From assembly GCF_029854215.1 (NCBI RefSeq), contig NZ_CP122961.1, positions 2,108,001-2,172,000 on the forward strand: a stretch of DNA of 64,000 bases. Reading direction: 5' to 3'. The notes under the pieces are model-generated. The model saw nothing but the letters and a program-made list of their open reading frames with translations. It had not been told where the DNA came from and ran no database searches. Each line of letters opens with the position of its first letter. The first letter of the stretch is position 1. This DNA is from Halomonas alkaliantarctica (GTDB lineage Bacteria; Pseudomonadota; Gammaproteobacteria; Pseudomonadales; Halomonadaceae). The position numbers and the translations under genes are program-made. Shown here one piece after another: positions 50,715 through 59,517 of this stretch.

Positions 50715-50980
50715 GCGCGATATACACGAAAGATCCCGCCACCAGCGAACGCGTAACGCTCAGCGAGTTAGCAAAACGCCACGGCGTACATGTCTCGACC
50801 ATTTCCCGCCGTTATAGCGAAGGCAAACGCGGGCAAGCGCTCGTCGATCAAGTGGATATGCAAGCGCACCTCGCCGAGCTGAACGCGAAAGCACACGAAG
50901 CCGCAGAGCGTAGAAAGGCGATCATTCTCACCAGTATGAATGCCTTGTCACGTCCATTTAAGCAGCTAGGAGGTAACTGA
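50711..50980 (+). CDS. HTH early phage protein (89 aa)
   Basis: A helix-turn-helix of Hin/Mar type is visible (VTLSELAKRHGVHVSTISRR), with basic YSEGKRGQALV after it. The rest is helical. It may be a regulator of the int operon. It starts in an ATGA overlap. Confidence 0.7.
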   Translation: MSAIYTKDPATSERVTLSELAKRHGVHVSTISRRYSEGKRGQALVDQVDMQAHLAELNAKAHEAAERRKAIILTSMNALSRPFKQLGGN

Positions 50981-50981
50981 C

Positions 50982-51671
50982 ATGTCAAAAGCGATCATCA
51001 AAGCCCTGGAAGAACGGCTTCGCCAAATAAATGAAGAGGGCTTCACGTCATCCCATGACGACTGCTACACAGAGGGCCAATTAGCAGCGGCAGCGGCCTG
51101 CTATGCCTGTATCGCAGAAGATGTGCTGCAAGGTGGAAAGTCAGCACTGGATGGCCAGCCACCCGCCTTTTGGCCCTGGGACGATGCCTGGTTCAAACCC
51201 AGCCGGAACCCTAAACGAAACATCGAAAAAGCCATGGCCCTACTGGCAGCGCAGTATGACGCCATTGAGCGCACCGAAGCGGCCGCCAGCAAAAAGGCAG
51301 CAACGCCTGACATCGTATGGTCGACCAATGACGAAACATTCAACCATGACGATCTGCAGGAGCTGATCGAAGAGCGCCAGTTGCAGGCAGGCGATACGGT
51401 TTTTTTCGGTACCAAGCGCCATGCGCAAGCCACCGACTTCACCACCAATATCGATGAGCTGGTGATAGAAGGCATGCAGGTACAGGCCGAAGACGATGCA
51501 GGCGAAGTGGCCGAAGATTATCCCAGCGCCAGCGAACCACAGATTCAAGTGCTGCAAACGCTCATCGAGGCATGGGCAACCACCTATTGCGACCCCGACT
51601 TTTATCAAGTCTTGAATACCCAGCCCTACACGCTTACCGCCGCTGATATTGGGGAGGCAAGCCATGACTAA
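50982..51671 (+). CDS. Early phage protein of unknown function (229 aa)
   Basis: The N-terminal 100 residues (YTEGQLAAAAACYACIAEDV; PPAFWPWDDAWFKPSRNPKR NIEKAMALL) resemble a domain found in many phage and bacterial proteins around RIIB-like contexts. The C-terminal part is acidic. AGGAGGTAACTGAC precedes its ATG. Unknown role. Confidence 0.65.
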   Translation: MSKAIIKALEERLRQINEEGFTSSHDDCYTEGQLAAAAACYACIAEDVLQGGKSALDGQPPAFWPWDDAWFKPSRNPKRNIEKAMALLAAQYDAIERTEAAASKKAATPDIVWSTNDETFNHDDLQELIEERQLQAGDTVFFGTKRHAQATDFTTNIDELVIEGMQVQAEDDAGEVAEDYPSASEPQIQVLQTLIEAWATTYCDPDFYQVLNTQPYTLTAADIGEASHD

Positions 51672-52284
51672 CTACCTCGCCAACAACGGCAAGCCTTGGT
51701 CTCCAGAGGATCTAGCCGCGCTGAAATCGAACTACCCGGACACCAACAACGCCACCCTTGCGAAAATGTTCCGCCGAAGCGCTTCCAGTATCAAAAATCA
51801 GGCAATTAACCACGGCTGGCGGAAATCAACCGAGTACATGGAGCGCGAAAAGCCAGGCCGCTTTAAGCCGAACTTGACGCCCTGGAACAAGGGCACGCAC
51901 TTCAGCCCACCAGGCAGCGAGCGCACACGCTTCAAGAAAGGCCACAAACCAGCAACGTGGTTACCGATCGGCAGCGAGCGCGTCACTAAAGATGACTATC
52001 TGGAACGCAAGATGACCGACACCGGATACCCGCCCAGGGACTGGGTAGCGGTCAGCCACATTGAGTGGGAAAAGCACAACGGGCGGCCAGTACCCAAAGG
52101 CCACGCTGTGATATTCCGCGACGGTGACAAGCGCAACTTCGCGTCAGCCAACCTGGAGCTAATCAGCCGCGCCGAGTTAATGCGACGTAACAGCTACCTC
52201 AATCTACCCGAGCCGTTGCCGCAAATCGTTCAGCTGCGCGGAGCTCTAAATCGCAAAATCAATCGCAGGAGCAAGCAGGCATGA
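51664..52284 (+). CDS. HNH homing-type endonuclease
   Basis: The 206-residue protein has an N-terminal HTH-like part (WSPEDLAALKSNYPDTNNAT; FRRSASSIKNQAI). A C-terminal HNH region follows: VSHIEWEKHNGRPVPKGHAV (first His), IFRDGDKRNFASANLEL (Asn), and a final helix. The start at 51,664 overlaps the previous gene by 8 bp. Such enzymes occur in phages as homing or packaging-associated nucleases. Confidence 0.85.
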   Translation: MTNYLANNGKPWSPEDLAALKSNYPDTNNATLAKMFRRSASSIKNQAINHGWRKSTEYMEREKPGRFKPNLTPWNKGTHFSPPGSERTRFKKGHKPATWLPIGSERVTKDDYLERKMTDTGYPPRDWVAVSHIEWEKHNGRPVPKGHAVIFRDGDKRNFASANLELISRAELMRRNSYLNLPEPLPQIVQLRGALNRKINRRSKQA

Positions 52285-52544
52285 AGAACAAAATCGACGA
52301 CTTACGCAATCACCTGTTTGCCCAGCTTGAGCGCCTGGGTGATGAAAGCATCAAGGGGGATGCTTTGAAAGAAGAGATCCAGCGGGCAAAAGCCGTTAGC
52401 GATGTATCCGCGCAGTTAGTGGATAGCGCCCGGGCTGAAAACGAAAGGCTTAAGCTCCTCAAGCGTGCACCAGGCAGTACCTTCATGCCCGCCGGCGAGC
52501 TGATCGATGAGGAAGGGCTTCCAGCCTTAGGGAGTGGACGGTGA
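52281..52544 (+). CDS. Small coiled-coil phage protein (87 aa)
   Basis: The product MKNKIDDLRNHLFAQLERLG... is helical with KEEIQRAKAVSDVSAQLVDS and ends in FMPAGELIDEEGLPAL. It resembles small phage proteins that sit beside HNH genes. It is coupled at both ends by 4-bp overlaps. Confidence 0.7.
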   Translation: MKNKIDDLRNHLFAQLERLGDESIKGDALKEEIQRAKAVSDVSAQLVDSARAENERLKLLKRAPGSTFMPAGELIDEEGLPALGSGR

Positions 52545-53008
52545 GCCGATACGCAGAGAACACAGGCGTTTCCAGTGAGCGCAGCCGCGCAGAGATTGAG
52601 CAAACCGTATCAAGGTACGGCGCCAGCGGCTTCATGTATGGATGGGATGGCGGTACCGCCGTAATGGCCTTCCAGATGAACGGGCGCCGGATCCGCTTCG
52701 ATCTCTCCATGCCTGATCGCAACAGTCGTGACTTTACGCAAACCGAAACGGGCCGCGAACGGGCGCCGGCACAAGCCACGAAAGCTTGGGAACAAGCATG
52801 CCGCCAGCGGTGGCGCGCCCTCTCCCTGGTCATTAAAGCCAAGCTGGAAGCGGTTGAGTCTGGCATTACCGAATTCGAGGAGGAATTTCTCGCGCATATC
52901 GTATTACCCAATGGGAACACGGTTGGCCACTGGATGTTGCCCCAAGTAGAAAGCGCTTATCAGTCAGGTGACATGCCCCCATTGCTGCCAGCCCCGGGGA
53001 AGACATGA
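52541..53008 (+). CDS. Early phage protein of unknown function (155 aa)
   Basis: It starts at GTG overlapping the previous stop. Residues 14-65 (SRAEIEQTVSRYGASGFMYG; RRIRFDLSMPD) and the later RWRALSLVIKAKLEAVESGI then HIVLPNGNTVGHWM form a pattern I know from many lambdoid early regions, function unknown to me. It is probably conserved. Confidence 0.7.
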   Translation: MSRYAENTGVSSERSRAEIEQTVSRYGASGFMYGWDGGTAVMAFQMNGRRIRFDLSMPDRNSRDFTQTETGRERAPAQATKAWEQACRQRWRALSLVIKAKLEAVESGITEFEEEFLAHIVLPNGNTVGHWMLPQVESAYQSGDMPPLLPAPGKT

Positions 53009-53520
53009 CCAACGCGACGCATACCCATCGAGAACGTGGCGGGAAATTTCAGGAGATTGCCCAGCACCAGGGCGCTGGAACGGACTTGGAAGGAAAGTGG
53101 TTGGTGCTCTATCGCGACCTAGATAAAGGCATCGATAGCATTACCAGTCTGCAGGAATGGGAAACACAGTGGCGAGCGCTTGCACCGGACGACTGCCCTA
53201 TTTGCCTGGGTGCAGGTCACGATCAGATCAAAGGCAATCGCGACAAGCCCTGTGGGGGATGTTATGGCTTGGGGAAAGTGCGTGACAACGGGGAAACACC
53301 CGCCGACTGCTGGGAAGTGGCAACAGTGGCCACCGGCATTATCCAGCGCCAGCAGGAGGAACTGCTAAACCTGCGTCGCATCGCCCAAAACCCTGAGGTG
53401 CAAGCCCTCATCGATCAGCAGCGCCAGCAGGCAATAGACGACAGCATAGCGCGCCAGGAACGCCACTGGCGTGATGGTCAAGGCTGGGGCCCCGGCGGCC
53501 AACGTTATACGGGAGATTGA
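53005..53520 (+). CDS. Zinc-finger-containing early phage protein (171 aa)
   Basis: A DnaJ-like zinc module is visible: CPICLGAGHDQIKG then CGGCYGLGKV. The C-terminus is Gln/Arg-rich and helical. ATGA overlap with its upstream neighbour. Unknown role. Confidence 0.65.
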   Translation: MTNATHTHRERGGKFQEIAQHQGAGTDLEGKWLVLYRDLDKGIDSITSLQEWETQWRALAPDDCPICLGAGHDQIKGNRDKPCGGCYGLGKVRDNGETPADCWEVATVATGIIQRQQEELLNLRRIAQNPEVQALIDQQRQQAIDDSIARQERHWRDGQGWGPGGQRYTGD

Positions 53521-53521
53521 T

Positions 53522-53830
53522 ATGGAGGTGCTTACCTATACCCCTAAAGAGGCTTCCAAAGCGCTCAGCGTGTCCGTCGCTACCGTGTATCGCTGGATGG
53601 ATGACGGCACTTTACCGGTCGTCTGGCTAGGTAAGCGCCGAATGATCCACGCAGAACGACTACGGCAAAGGCTAGACGCCGGCTGCGCCGAGACGCAAAC
53701 TAATAGTGCGCCCGGCGTGGTACAAGGAGAAACACCATGCCCCATAAACGTAAAGGCTCACCGTATTGGTGGACCAAAATCACCCCGCCGGGAGGCGGTG
53801 CGCCGATTAGACGCTCTACTGGGACGGTAG
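53522..53830 (+). CDS. Excisionase-like HTH protein
   Basis: The 102-residue protein has an N-terminal MerR/excisionase-type HTH (YTPKEASKALSVSVATVYRW, then MDDGTLPVVWLGKRR). GGGAGATTGAT precedes ATG. It overlaps the integrase gene by 94 bp in another frame, a common xis/int arrangement. It would bend att DNA for excision. Confidence 0.78.
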   Translation: MEVLTYTPKEASKALSVSVATVYRWMDDGTLPVVWLGKRRMIHAERLRQRLDAGCAETQTNSAPGVVQGETPCPINVKAHRIGGPKSPRREAVRRLDALLGR

Positions 53831-54879
53831 ACTATCGGGAAGCGAAAGCGTTGGAATCGAAGTGGCGATCTGAACTCTATCAGCAAAACGCCTGGGGCAA
53901 AGCACCCCAGCATACCTTTGCTGAGGTCGCAGCCGAGTTCCTTAGCGCCAGTCAGCACAAGCGTTCATATGCCGATATTCAGCGCCGAGTCGCTAGGCTT
54001 TATGACCACATTGGGCCTGACTACGTAATGGAGGAAATGCGAGGGGATGACGTGCGAGCATTCATAGCAGCCCGACAGCAAGACGGTGTGCAGCCGGCAA
54101 CCATCAATCGTGAGCTTTCAATTTTAAGCGCCATGATCAATCACGCGATCATTCAATTAGAGTGGCCCATGAGCAACCCTGTTAGAGGCAGGATGCTCAA
54201 GGAGCCAGAGGGACGCGTGCGGTGGTTAACCCACTCAGAAGCGGACAGATTAGTAGAGGCAGCTAAAACACAGCGCAGTGGTGATCGGTTGGCAGACTTC
54301 ATTCTGTTGGGCCTCAATACCGGCGCCCGCATGAATGAACTGCTCAAGATGACCTGGTCACGCGTCTACTTTGATAATGCCCTACTTCACCTGGAAGGTG
54401 AAGACAACAAGAGTGCAAAGCGCAGGTCGGTACCGCTCAATGATGAAGCTCTCGCGGCGTTAAGGCGTCGGTGGGTGTGGGTAGCCAGTCATTGCCCTCA
54501 TAGCGAATGGGTGTTCGCTAAGGCTGATGGTGAGCGATTGGGGAATCTGCGGGAGGGTTTTAAGAGCGCGTGTAGCCGTGCGCGTATTACGAACTTCCGT
54601 ATCCACGATTTGCGCCACACCTGCGCCAGCTGGATGGTTAGTGAAGGAGTGCCATTGTTGGACGTAAAAGAGGTGCTCGGGCACTCCACTGTGAAGATGA
54701 CAGAGAAGTACGCGCACCTGGCACCGCACCGCGCACGGGATGCTGTTAACCAGCTAGGAAATCGCACAACAGGCGGTTCACCGGCAGAGGTTGCTAAACA
54801 GCGCCAGACACAATCTGGACACAGTGAAAGACCGGTACAGTTAATAGAAGGCTTGCTTGGCAGGAAACGCAGAGCCTAG
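53737..54879 (+). CDS. int: Tyrosine-type phage integrase
   Basis: The 380-residue protein has an N-terminal arm domain, a core-binding domain and a catalytic domain with Arg in NTGARMNELLKM (about 195), His-x-x-Arg in HDLRHTCASWM, His in LGHSTVKMTEKYAHL and the Tyr nucleophile in that motif. It is immediately next to attR in tRNA-Ser. It directs integration and, with the xis product, excision. Confidence 0.95.
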   Translation: MPHKRKGSPYWWTKITPPGGGAPIRRSTGTVDYREAKALESKWRSELYQQNAWGKAPQHTFAEVAAEFLSASQHKRSYADIQRRVARLYDHIGPDYVMEEMRGDDVRAFIAARQQDGVQPATINRELSILSAMINHAIIQLEWPMSNPVRGRMLKEPEGRVRWLTHSEADRLVEAAKTQRSGDRLADFILLGLNTGARMNELLKMTWSRVYFDNALLHLEGEDNKSAKRRSVPLNDEALAALRRRWVWVASHCPHSEWVFAKADGERLGNLREGFKSACSRARITNFRIHDLRHTCASWMVSEGVPLLDVKEVLGHSTVKMTEKYAHLAPHRARDAVNQLGNRTTGGSPAEVAKQRQTQSGHSERPVQLIEGLLGRKRRA

Positions 54880-54886
54880 AAACGAA

Positions 54887-54912
54887 AAAACCCCTGACGA
54901 ATCAGGGGTTTT
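54887..54912. terminator. Terminator between int and tRNA-Ser
   Basis: Stem AAAACCCCTGA / TCAGGGGTTTT with loop CGAA; serves both int (plus) and tRNA (minus). It differs from the left copy at the base of the stem. Confidence 0.85.
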
Positions 54913-54914
54913 AA

Positions 54915-54984
54915 TATCGAGGTGGCGGAGGGACAGGGATTCGAACCCTGGATAGGCTATTAACCTATGCCGGTTTTCAAGACC
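54915..54984 (-). repeat. attR (within tRNA-Ser)
   Basis: 70 bp identical to attL. It supplies the 3' half of tRNA-Ser, so the tRNA remained functional after integration. Confidence 0.95.
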
Positions 54985-55013
54985 GGTGCATTCAACCGCT
55001 CTGCCATCCCTCC
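54923..55013 (-). tRNA. tRNA-Ser(UGA)
   Basis: 91 nt on the minus strand including CCA. Acceptor stem GGAGGGA / TCCCTCC, anticodon stem-loop GGTCTTGAAAACC with anticodon TGA, a long variable arm (CATAGGTTAATAGCCTATC) and T loop GGGTTCGAATCCC. Class II shape fits serine. The prophage joins in the anticodon-stem half. Confidence 0.96.
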
Positions 55014-55061
55014 GGCTTATGGGTGCGTATACTAACAGCTTTTCCTTGGAAGTCAACGCCT

Positions 55062-56768
55062 TTAGTACAAACGTAACCCGACGCGGGTAATTTTTCCGCC
55101 TTCCATATCGCTCACCACCCAATGGATGCCGTGCCAGTCTACATCGTCCCCGATGACCGGGTGGCCTCCCACGCGCAGGGCGATAAATTCCGCCAGTGTC
55201 ATGTTTTGCTCACCGGGGCTGAGCGTTAGGCCATAGGCTTGGGCGATATCCTGCATTTGTGCGCTGCCATCCAGGGTAAAGGTACCGAAGAAGGCGCGCT
55301 CCTGCTTGAGCTTGGCATCGCCATTGAAGAGCCGATTAAGGGCGTACAAGTCTTCTGAGCGACCGATCACACAAATCACATCGCCTAGTTTCAAGCGTGT
55401 ACTGCCTTTGGGGTGCAGCATGGTGTGGTCGCGGAACAGAGCTGAAATCAGCGCCCCAGAAGGAAAACGCAGCAGCCGGATGGGCACGTCCTCCAAGTCC
55501 TGGTTCTCGACCCCGTATACAAATAGCTCAAAGTCATTTTCCGGCAGGATGCCCAACGGGCCGCGTCGGTTAGGCACGGTGCCTACCGGCACTTCCACCT
55601 TCAACCACTTGGCCATCAGCGTCAGCGAGCCACCCTGAATCAACAAAGACATCAATACCACGGCAAAGGCGACGTTAAAGTAGAGCGAAGCGTTTTCGAC
55701 CCCACCGATGACCGGAAATATAGCCAGCACGATAGGCACCGCCCCTCTCAAGCCTACCCAGGCAATAAAGAAGGTTTCCCGCCAGCGGAATTTAAAGAAC
55801 GGTTTGATGGTGATCAGTACGGCCAGCGGGCGGGCAATAAAGATCAGCGCCAGCGCCACTAAACCCGCGGGCAACGCCACGTCCCATAACTCACTGGGCG
55901 TAACCAGCAGGCCAAGCACCAGGAACAGGCCGATTTGACTTAGCCATGCCAAGCCATCGTGCACAGGGAGAATAAAGTTAAGATGGCGCCCAGGCTGGTT
56001 ACCAATCATCAAGCCGGCCAGGTAGATCGCCAAAAAGCCGCTACCGCCCAGCACGCTGGTTAAACCGAACACGCTGAACCCCAGCGCCAGCGCCAACATG
56101 GCGTAAAGGCCAGGGGCTAAATCGAGCCAGCGCAACAGCTTGGCACTTAGCCAACCGCCCCCCAGGCCGACTATCAAACCAATACCAAACTGGGTAATAA
56201 AAAACAGCAGGGTTTCAAAGGGGCCGCCAATATCACCGACTAACAGCTCAACCAGCATCAGGGTCAGGAAAATCGCCATCGGGTCATTGGTACCCGACTC
56301 AATCTCCAGCGTCGCCCCTACCCGCTCGTTGAGATTAACGCCGCGGCCGCTGAGCATGGAGAAAACCGCAGCGGCATCGGTAGAACCCACGATGGCGCCG
56401 ACCAGCAGGCCCTGCACTATCGTTAGGTCAAAAATCCACATTGCGATAACGCCGACAATGGCGCTGGTGATAAAGACCCCGAAGGTGGCCAGAGAGAGTG
56501 CGGGTTTAAAACCTACCCGGAAAGTTTTGAGACGTGTACGTAAGCCACCGTCTAACAAAATCATGGCCAGCGCGAGATGGCCGATGGCAAAGGCCATGGA
56601 GTAGTCGTCAAACACGACGCCCAGCACGCCCTCTTCACCTGCTAGCATGCCTAGCCCGAGAAAGATCAGCAGCAGCGGCACACCCATCATTGACGATAGA
56701 CGGCTGGCCAGAATACTGAGCGCCATTAGGGAACCGCCTACCAAAAAGAACGTATAAATTGCGTCCAT
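55062..56768 (-). CDS. K+/H+ antiporter, CvrA/NhaP2 type
   Basis: The 568-residue membrane protein has about 12 helices in its first 400 residues (HLALAMILLDGGLRTRLKTF; LLVGAIVGSTDAAAVFSMLS with the conserved Asp pair region; AWVGLRGAVPIVLAIFPVI). Then come a TrkA_C domain (KLGDVICVIGRSEDLYALNR) and a C-terminal CorC-like domain (GHPVIGDDVDWHGIHWVVSD). This layout is that of CvrA/NhaP2 cation antiporters, which adjust cytoplasmic K+ and volume. In halophiles this fits osmoadaptation. Confidence 0.9.
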   Translation of the reverse strand: MDAIYTFFLVGGSLMALSILASRLSSMMGVPLLLIFLGLGMLAGEEGVLGVVFDDYSMAFAIGHLALAMILLDGGLRTRLKTFRVGFKPALSLATFGVFITSAIVGVIAMWIFDLTIVQGLLVGAIVGSTDAAAVFSMLSGRGVNLNERVGATLEIESGTNDPMAIFLTLMLVELLVGDIGGPFETLLFFITQFGIGLIVGLGGGWLSAKLLRWLDLAPGLYAMLALALGFSVFGLTSVLGGSGFLAIYLAGLMIGNQPGRHLNFILPVHDGLAWLSQIGLFLVLGLLVTPSELWDVALPAGLVALALIFIARPLAVLITIKPFFKFRWRETFFIAWVGLRGAVPIVLAIFPVIGGVENASLYFNVAFAVVLMSLLIQGGSLTLMAKWLKVEVPVGTVPNRRGPLGILPENDFELFVYGVENQDLEDVPIRLLRFPSGALISALFRDHTMLHPKGSTRLKLGDVICVIGRSEDLYALNRLFNGDAKLKQERAFFGTFTLDGSAQMQDIAQAYGLTLSPGEQNMTLAEFIALRVGGHPVIGDDVDWHGIHWVVSDMEGGKITRVGLRLY

Positions 56769-56921
56769 GACTCTCCGTCTCTAACATCAATACAGCGCTA
56801 TTATTGCATGTAACCGTTGAATTTACCGTCTCTTCTCAGCGCGCCCTTATGCTCAAAGGGCTGGTCAGAAGCTTCGCCAGGCGGCTACACTTCGCCGTTA
56901 CAATCTCTGGAGCTACTGACT

Positions 56922-58058
56922 ATGTTGCGTTGCCTCTCGCGCTACTGGCACCCTCTTTTGTTGAGTCTCATCGTTACTTGGTTTTTTTCTAATTCCGTTA
57001 TTTACGCAAATGAAGAGAGCGAAGAAAGCCCTCAAGAAACGGCCCCGCTGACGCTAAACACAGACGTTGAGGTGCCTGAAGCATTGTGGCGAACCAGCGA
57101 TAGTGAAAACGTCGAGGAGGTGCCCACCATGGCTCTGGCCCCGGCACCGCCTCTCGTACCACCGCCGGTTAAACGCATCACACTGATGCTGGATTGGTAC
57201 TTGAGCCCCCAGCATGCAGCCTTGGTGATTGCTCAAGAGCGCGGGCTATACGCGGCCCAGGGGCTAGAGGTAGAAATTCAGTCACCGGCCGACCCTTCTA
57301 TTGCCATCAAGCTGCTAACCGCAGGCGAAGTCGATTTGGCCTTAACCCGCCAGCCGCTGCTTCATCTCCATGCCCATAACGGTGCGCCGATTACACGAAT
57401 CGCGACACTGATCGAAACCTCGCTAACAGCGGTCATTGTGACGGGTGAGCAACAGGTGAAAGACGAAAGTACCTTGGCAGAGTTACATTACGGTTATACC
57501 ACTGATGAAGGCCGCGACTTGAGTATTCCTCGTTTACTGCCCCTCTCGGTGCAGCAAACGGATGATTTTACCCCACCGGTCAACCTGCATTTTGACCCCA
57601 TTCGAGCCATGCGGGAGAACCAAATTGACGCCGTCGCCGATGGCTTTTACCACTACCTTCCCCAGCAGTTAGCAACTGAAGGCATTAACACCCACGTCAT
57701 TCGCTTCGATGAGTTAGATATTCCCCGTAATGACGGTTTGGTGGTACTCGCCAATAGCGATACGCTTGCCCGCCGCGGCGCTACCTGGTCTCACTTCGTG
57801 CTTGCCGTTGAGCAGGCAAGCCATTGGATTATTGACAACCCTGATGCGGCTTGGGAACTGCTGATTAGCGCGCATCCTGTACTCGACAATGACATTAACG
57901 CCAGCGCCTGGGAGGACATCCTACGCCGTATAGCGCTGAGCCCTGCGGCGGTAGATAACCGACGCTACGCTGGGTTTGAAACCTTTTTACACCAAATGGA
58001 CCTTACTGAAGAGACGTTGCCCGTTTCGCGTTTAGCGGTTGATCCCCACACGTTATAA
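56922..58058 (+). CDS. ABC transporter substrate-binding protein, NMT1/THI5-like
   Basis: The chosen start gives 378 residues with a signal peptide (MLRCLSRYWHPLLLSLIVTW...NSVIYA). A Pro/Glu-rich linker follows, then an NMT1-like domain: RITLMLDWYLSPQHAALVIA, GLYAAQGLEVEIQSP and SIAIKLLTAGEVDLALTRQP. Relatives bind thiamine precursors, nitrate or sulphonates. No permease or ATPase gene is adjacent, so the transport partner is elsewhere. An earlier in-frame start at 56,817 would hide the signal peptide. Confidence 0.8.
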   Translation: MLRCLSRYWHPLLLSLIVTWFFSNSVIYANEESEESPQETAPLTLNTDVEVPEALWRTSDSENVEEVPTMALAPAPPLVPPPVKRITLMLDWYLSPQHAALVIAQERGLYAAQGLEVEIQSPADPSIAIKLLTAGEVDLALTRQPLLHLHAHNGAPITRIATLIETSLTAVIVTGEQQVKDESTLAELHYGYTTDEGRDLSIPRLLPLSVQQTDDFTPPVNLHFDPIRAMRENQIDAVADGFYHYLPQQLATEGINTHVIRFDELDIPRNDGLVVLANSDTLARRGATWSHFVLAVEQASHWIIDNPDAAWELLISAHPVLDNDINASAWEDILRRIALSPAAVDNRRYAGFETFLHQMDLTEETLPVSRLAVDPHTL

Positions 58059-58096
58059 CCACGTATCGACATTCTTACCCACTCCCATGGCGGCCC

Positions 58097-59482
58097 ATGA
58101 GCGAAACAGCTTTCATTTTTGTAGACGTTGAGACCACCGGCACTCGCGCAACAAGGGATCGGGTTACCGAAATAGCCGCCCTCAAGGTCGTCAACGGCGA
58201 GCTGGTTGACCGCTGGTCGAGCTTAATTTACCCAGAGTGCAAAGTGCCCGCGCAAATCACCCAACTGACTGGGATTCGCGACGACATGCTGGCTGATGCG
58301 CCACGCTTTGCGCAGATAGCGGAGTCGCTTCGGGAGTGGCTGGGCGACGGGCAGCTAGTGGCCCACAATGCGCGCTTTGACTACAGCTTTTTGCGCAACG
58401 AATTCAAGCGTGCCGGGCAGGATTACCGTGCGGCCTTGATATGCACGCTGCGCTTATCCCGCCGAATAGCGCCCCAAGAGCGCCAGCACAACCTAAAAGC
58501 CCTGCTTAACCGCTACGGCATTACACCCACCCGCCGCCACCGTGCCGGAGACGATGTCGATGCGCTTTGGTCACTCTGGCAAACGTGGCATGTTGAGCAT
58601 AGTGATGAAGCCTGGCAGCGCCTGCTGGGCGATGAGCGCCGCCACCGCACGCTGCCCGCCCACCTGGATAGCGCTCAACTGGAAGGGTTACCCGCCTGCC
58701 CTGGGGTTTACCTGTTTTACGGTCACAACCGGCTGCCCCTGTATGTGGGCAAAAGCATCAACCTACGTAGCCGCGTACTGGGGCACTTTCAGCGCGACCA
58801 CCAAGACGACAAAGAGATGCGCCTCGCCCAGCAGGTGCAGCATATCGAGTGGGAAGAGACCGCCGGCGATTTAGGCGCCCAGTTGCGTGAAGCGCAGCTG
58901 GTTAAAACGTTAATGCCGATCATGAACCGGCAACTGCGCAAGCAGCGCAAGTTAACTACCTGGCACTGGGCGGAGGAAGCCGACCACCCTGAGTTACTTA
59001 GCGGTAGCGCGCTGACCCAGCCACTAGGCGGCACACTGTATGGTTTGTTTCGTAATGCGCGGGAGGCCAAGAACGCCTTGCGCACCATTGCCGAAGAGCA
59101 GCAGCTCTGCCCTCGGGTGTTGGGGCTTGAAAAAGGTAAGGGGCGCTGTTTTGCCAATCAGGTGGGTAAGTGCCGTGGGGCGTGCAATGGGCAGGAGACG
59201 ATAGCCGCGCATACCCAGCGGGCGCAGGAAGCGCTCATTCAGCTTCAGGTCAACGTATGGCCCTGGCCGGGTAGTATTGCGATTGAGGAGAAGTCAGCGG
59301 GCGCGACAGCGTCTGCATGGCATGTCGTTCGTCAATGGTGCTATCTGGGCAGCGCGGCAAGTTTTAATAAAGCGCAGACGCTGGCGGAAACACCCGCCAG
59401 CTTTGATGTAGATAGCTACCGCATTTTGAACCGTTTTTTACGTTATCCAGAGCAGCACGGCTTAACGGTTACGCCGCTCTGA
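58097..59482 (+). CDS. 3'-5' exonuclease fused to a GIY-YIG (UvrC N-terminal-like) domain
   Basis: Residues 1-175 form a DEDDh exonuclease (FVDVETTGTRATRDRVTEIA with D-x-E; LVAHNARFDYSFLRNEF; HRAGDDVDALWSLW). From about 198, CPGVYLFYGHNRLPLYVGKS and INLRSRVLGHF form a GIY-YIG nuclease as in UvrC and Cho. The rest, with FANQVGKCRGACNGQE, resembles the UvrC Cys-containing region. Such PolC-epsilon/Cho fusions are known in many proteobacteria; a role in repair is inferred. Confidence 0.9.
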   Translation: MSETAFIFVDVETTGTRATRDRVTEIAALKVVNGELVDRWSSLIYPECKVPAQITQLTGIRDDMLADAPRFAQIAESLREWLGDGQLVAHNARFDYSFLRNEFKRAGQDYRAALICTLRLSRRIAPQERQHNLKALLNRYGITPTRRHRAGDDVDALWSLWQTWHVEHSDEAWQRLLGDERRHRTLPAHLDSAQLEGLPACPGVYLFYGHNRLPLYVGKSINLRSRVLGHFQRDHQDDKEMRLAQQVQHIEWEETAGDLGAQLREAQLVKTLMPIMNRQLRKQRKLTTWHWAEEADHPELLSGSALTQPLGGTLYGLFRNAREAKNALRTIAEEQQLCPRVLGLEKGKGRCFANQVGKCRGACNGQETIAAHTQRAQEALIQLQVNVWPWPGSIAIEEKSAGATASAWHVVRQWCYLGSAASFNKAQTLAETPASFDVDSYRILNRFLRYPEQHGLTVTPL

Positions 59483-59517
59483 TAAGGCAGCGTTTGTTTG
59501 TATGACTGAGCATGCCT

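Larger units (their letters stand above)
10401..54984. mobile_element. Lambda-like prophage integrated in tRNA-Ser
   Basis: The element is bounded by a 70-bp identical direct repeat (10,401-10,470 and 54,915-54,984), the second copy being part of an intact tRNA-Ser. The integrase lies directly beside the right repeat. The interior has a full lambda-ordered morphogenesis block on the minus strand, lysis genes, immunity region with CI/Cro and operators, O/P-type replication genes and a plus-strand early operon with xis and int. Length is about 44.5 kb. Tail fibre and VRR-NUC frameshifts and one truncated tail gene mean its viability is uncertain. Confidence 0.95.
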
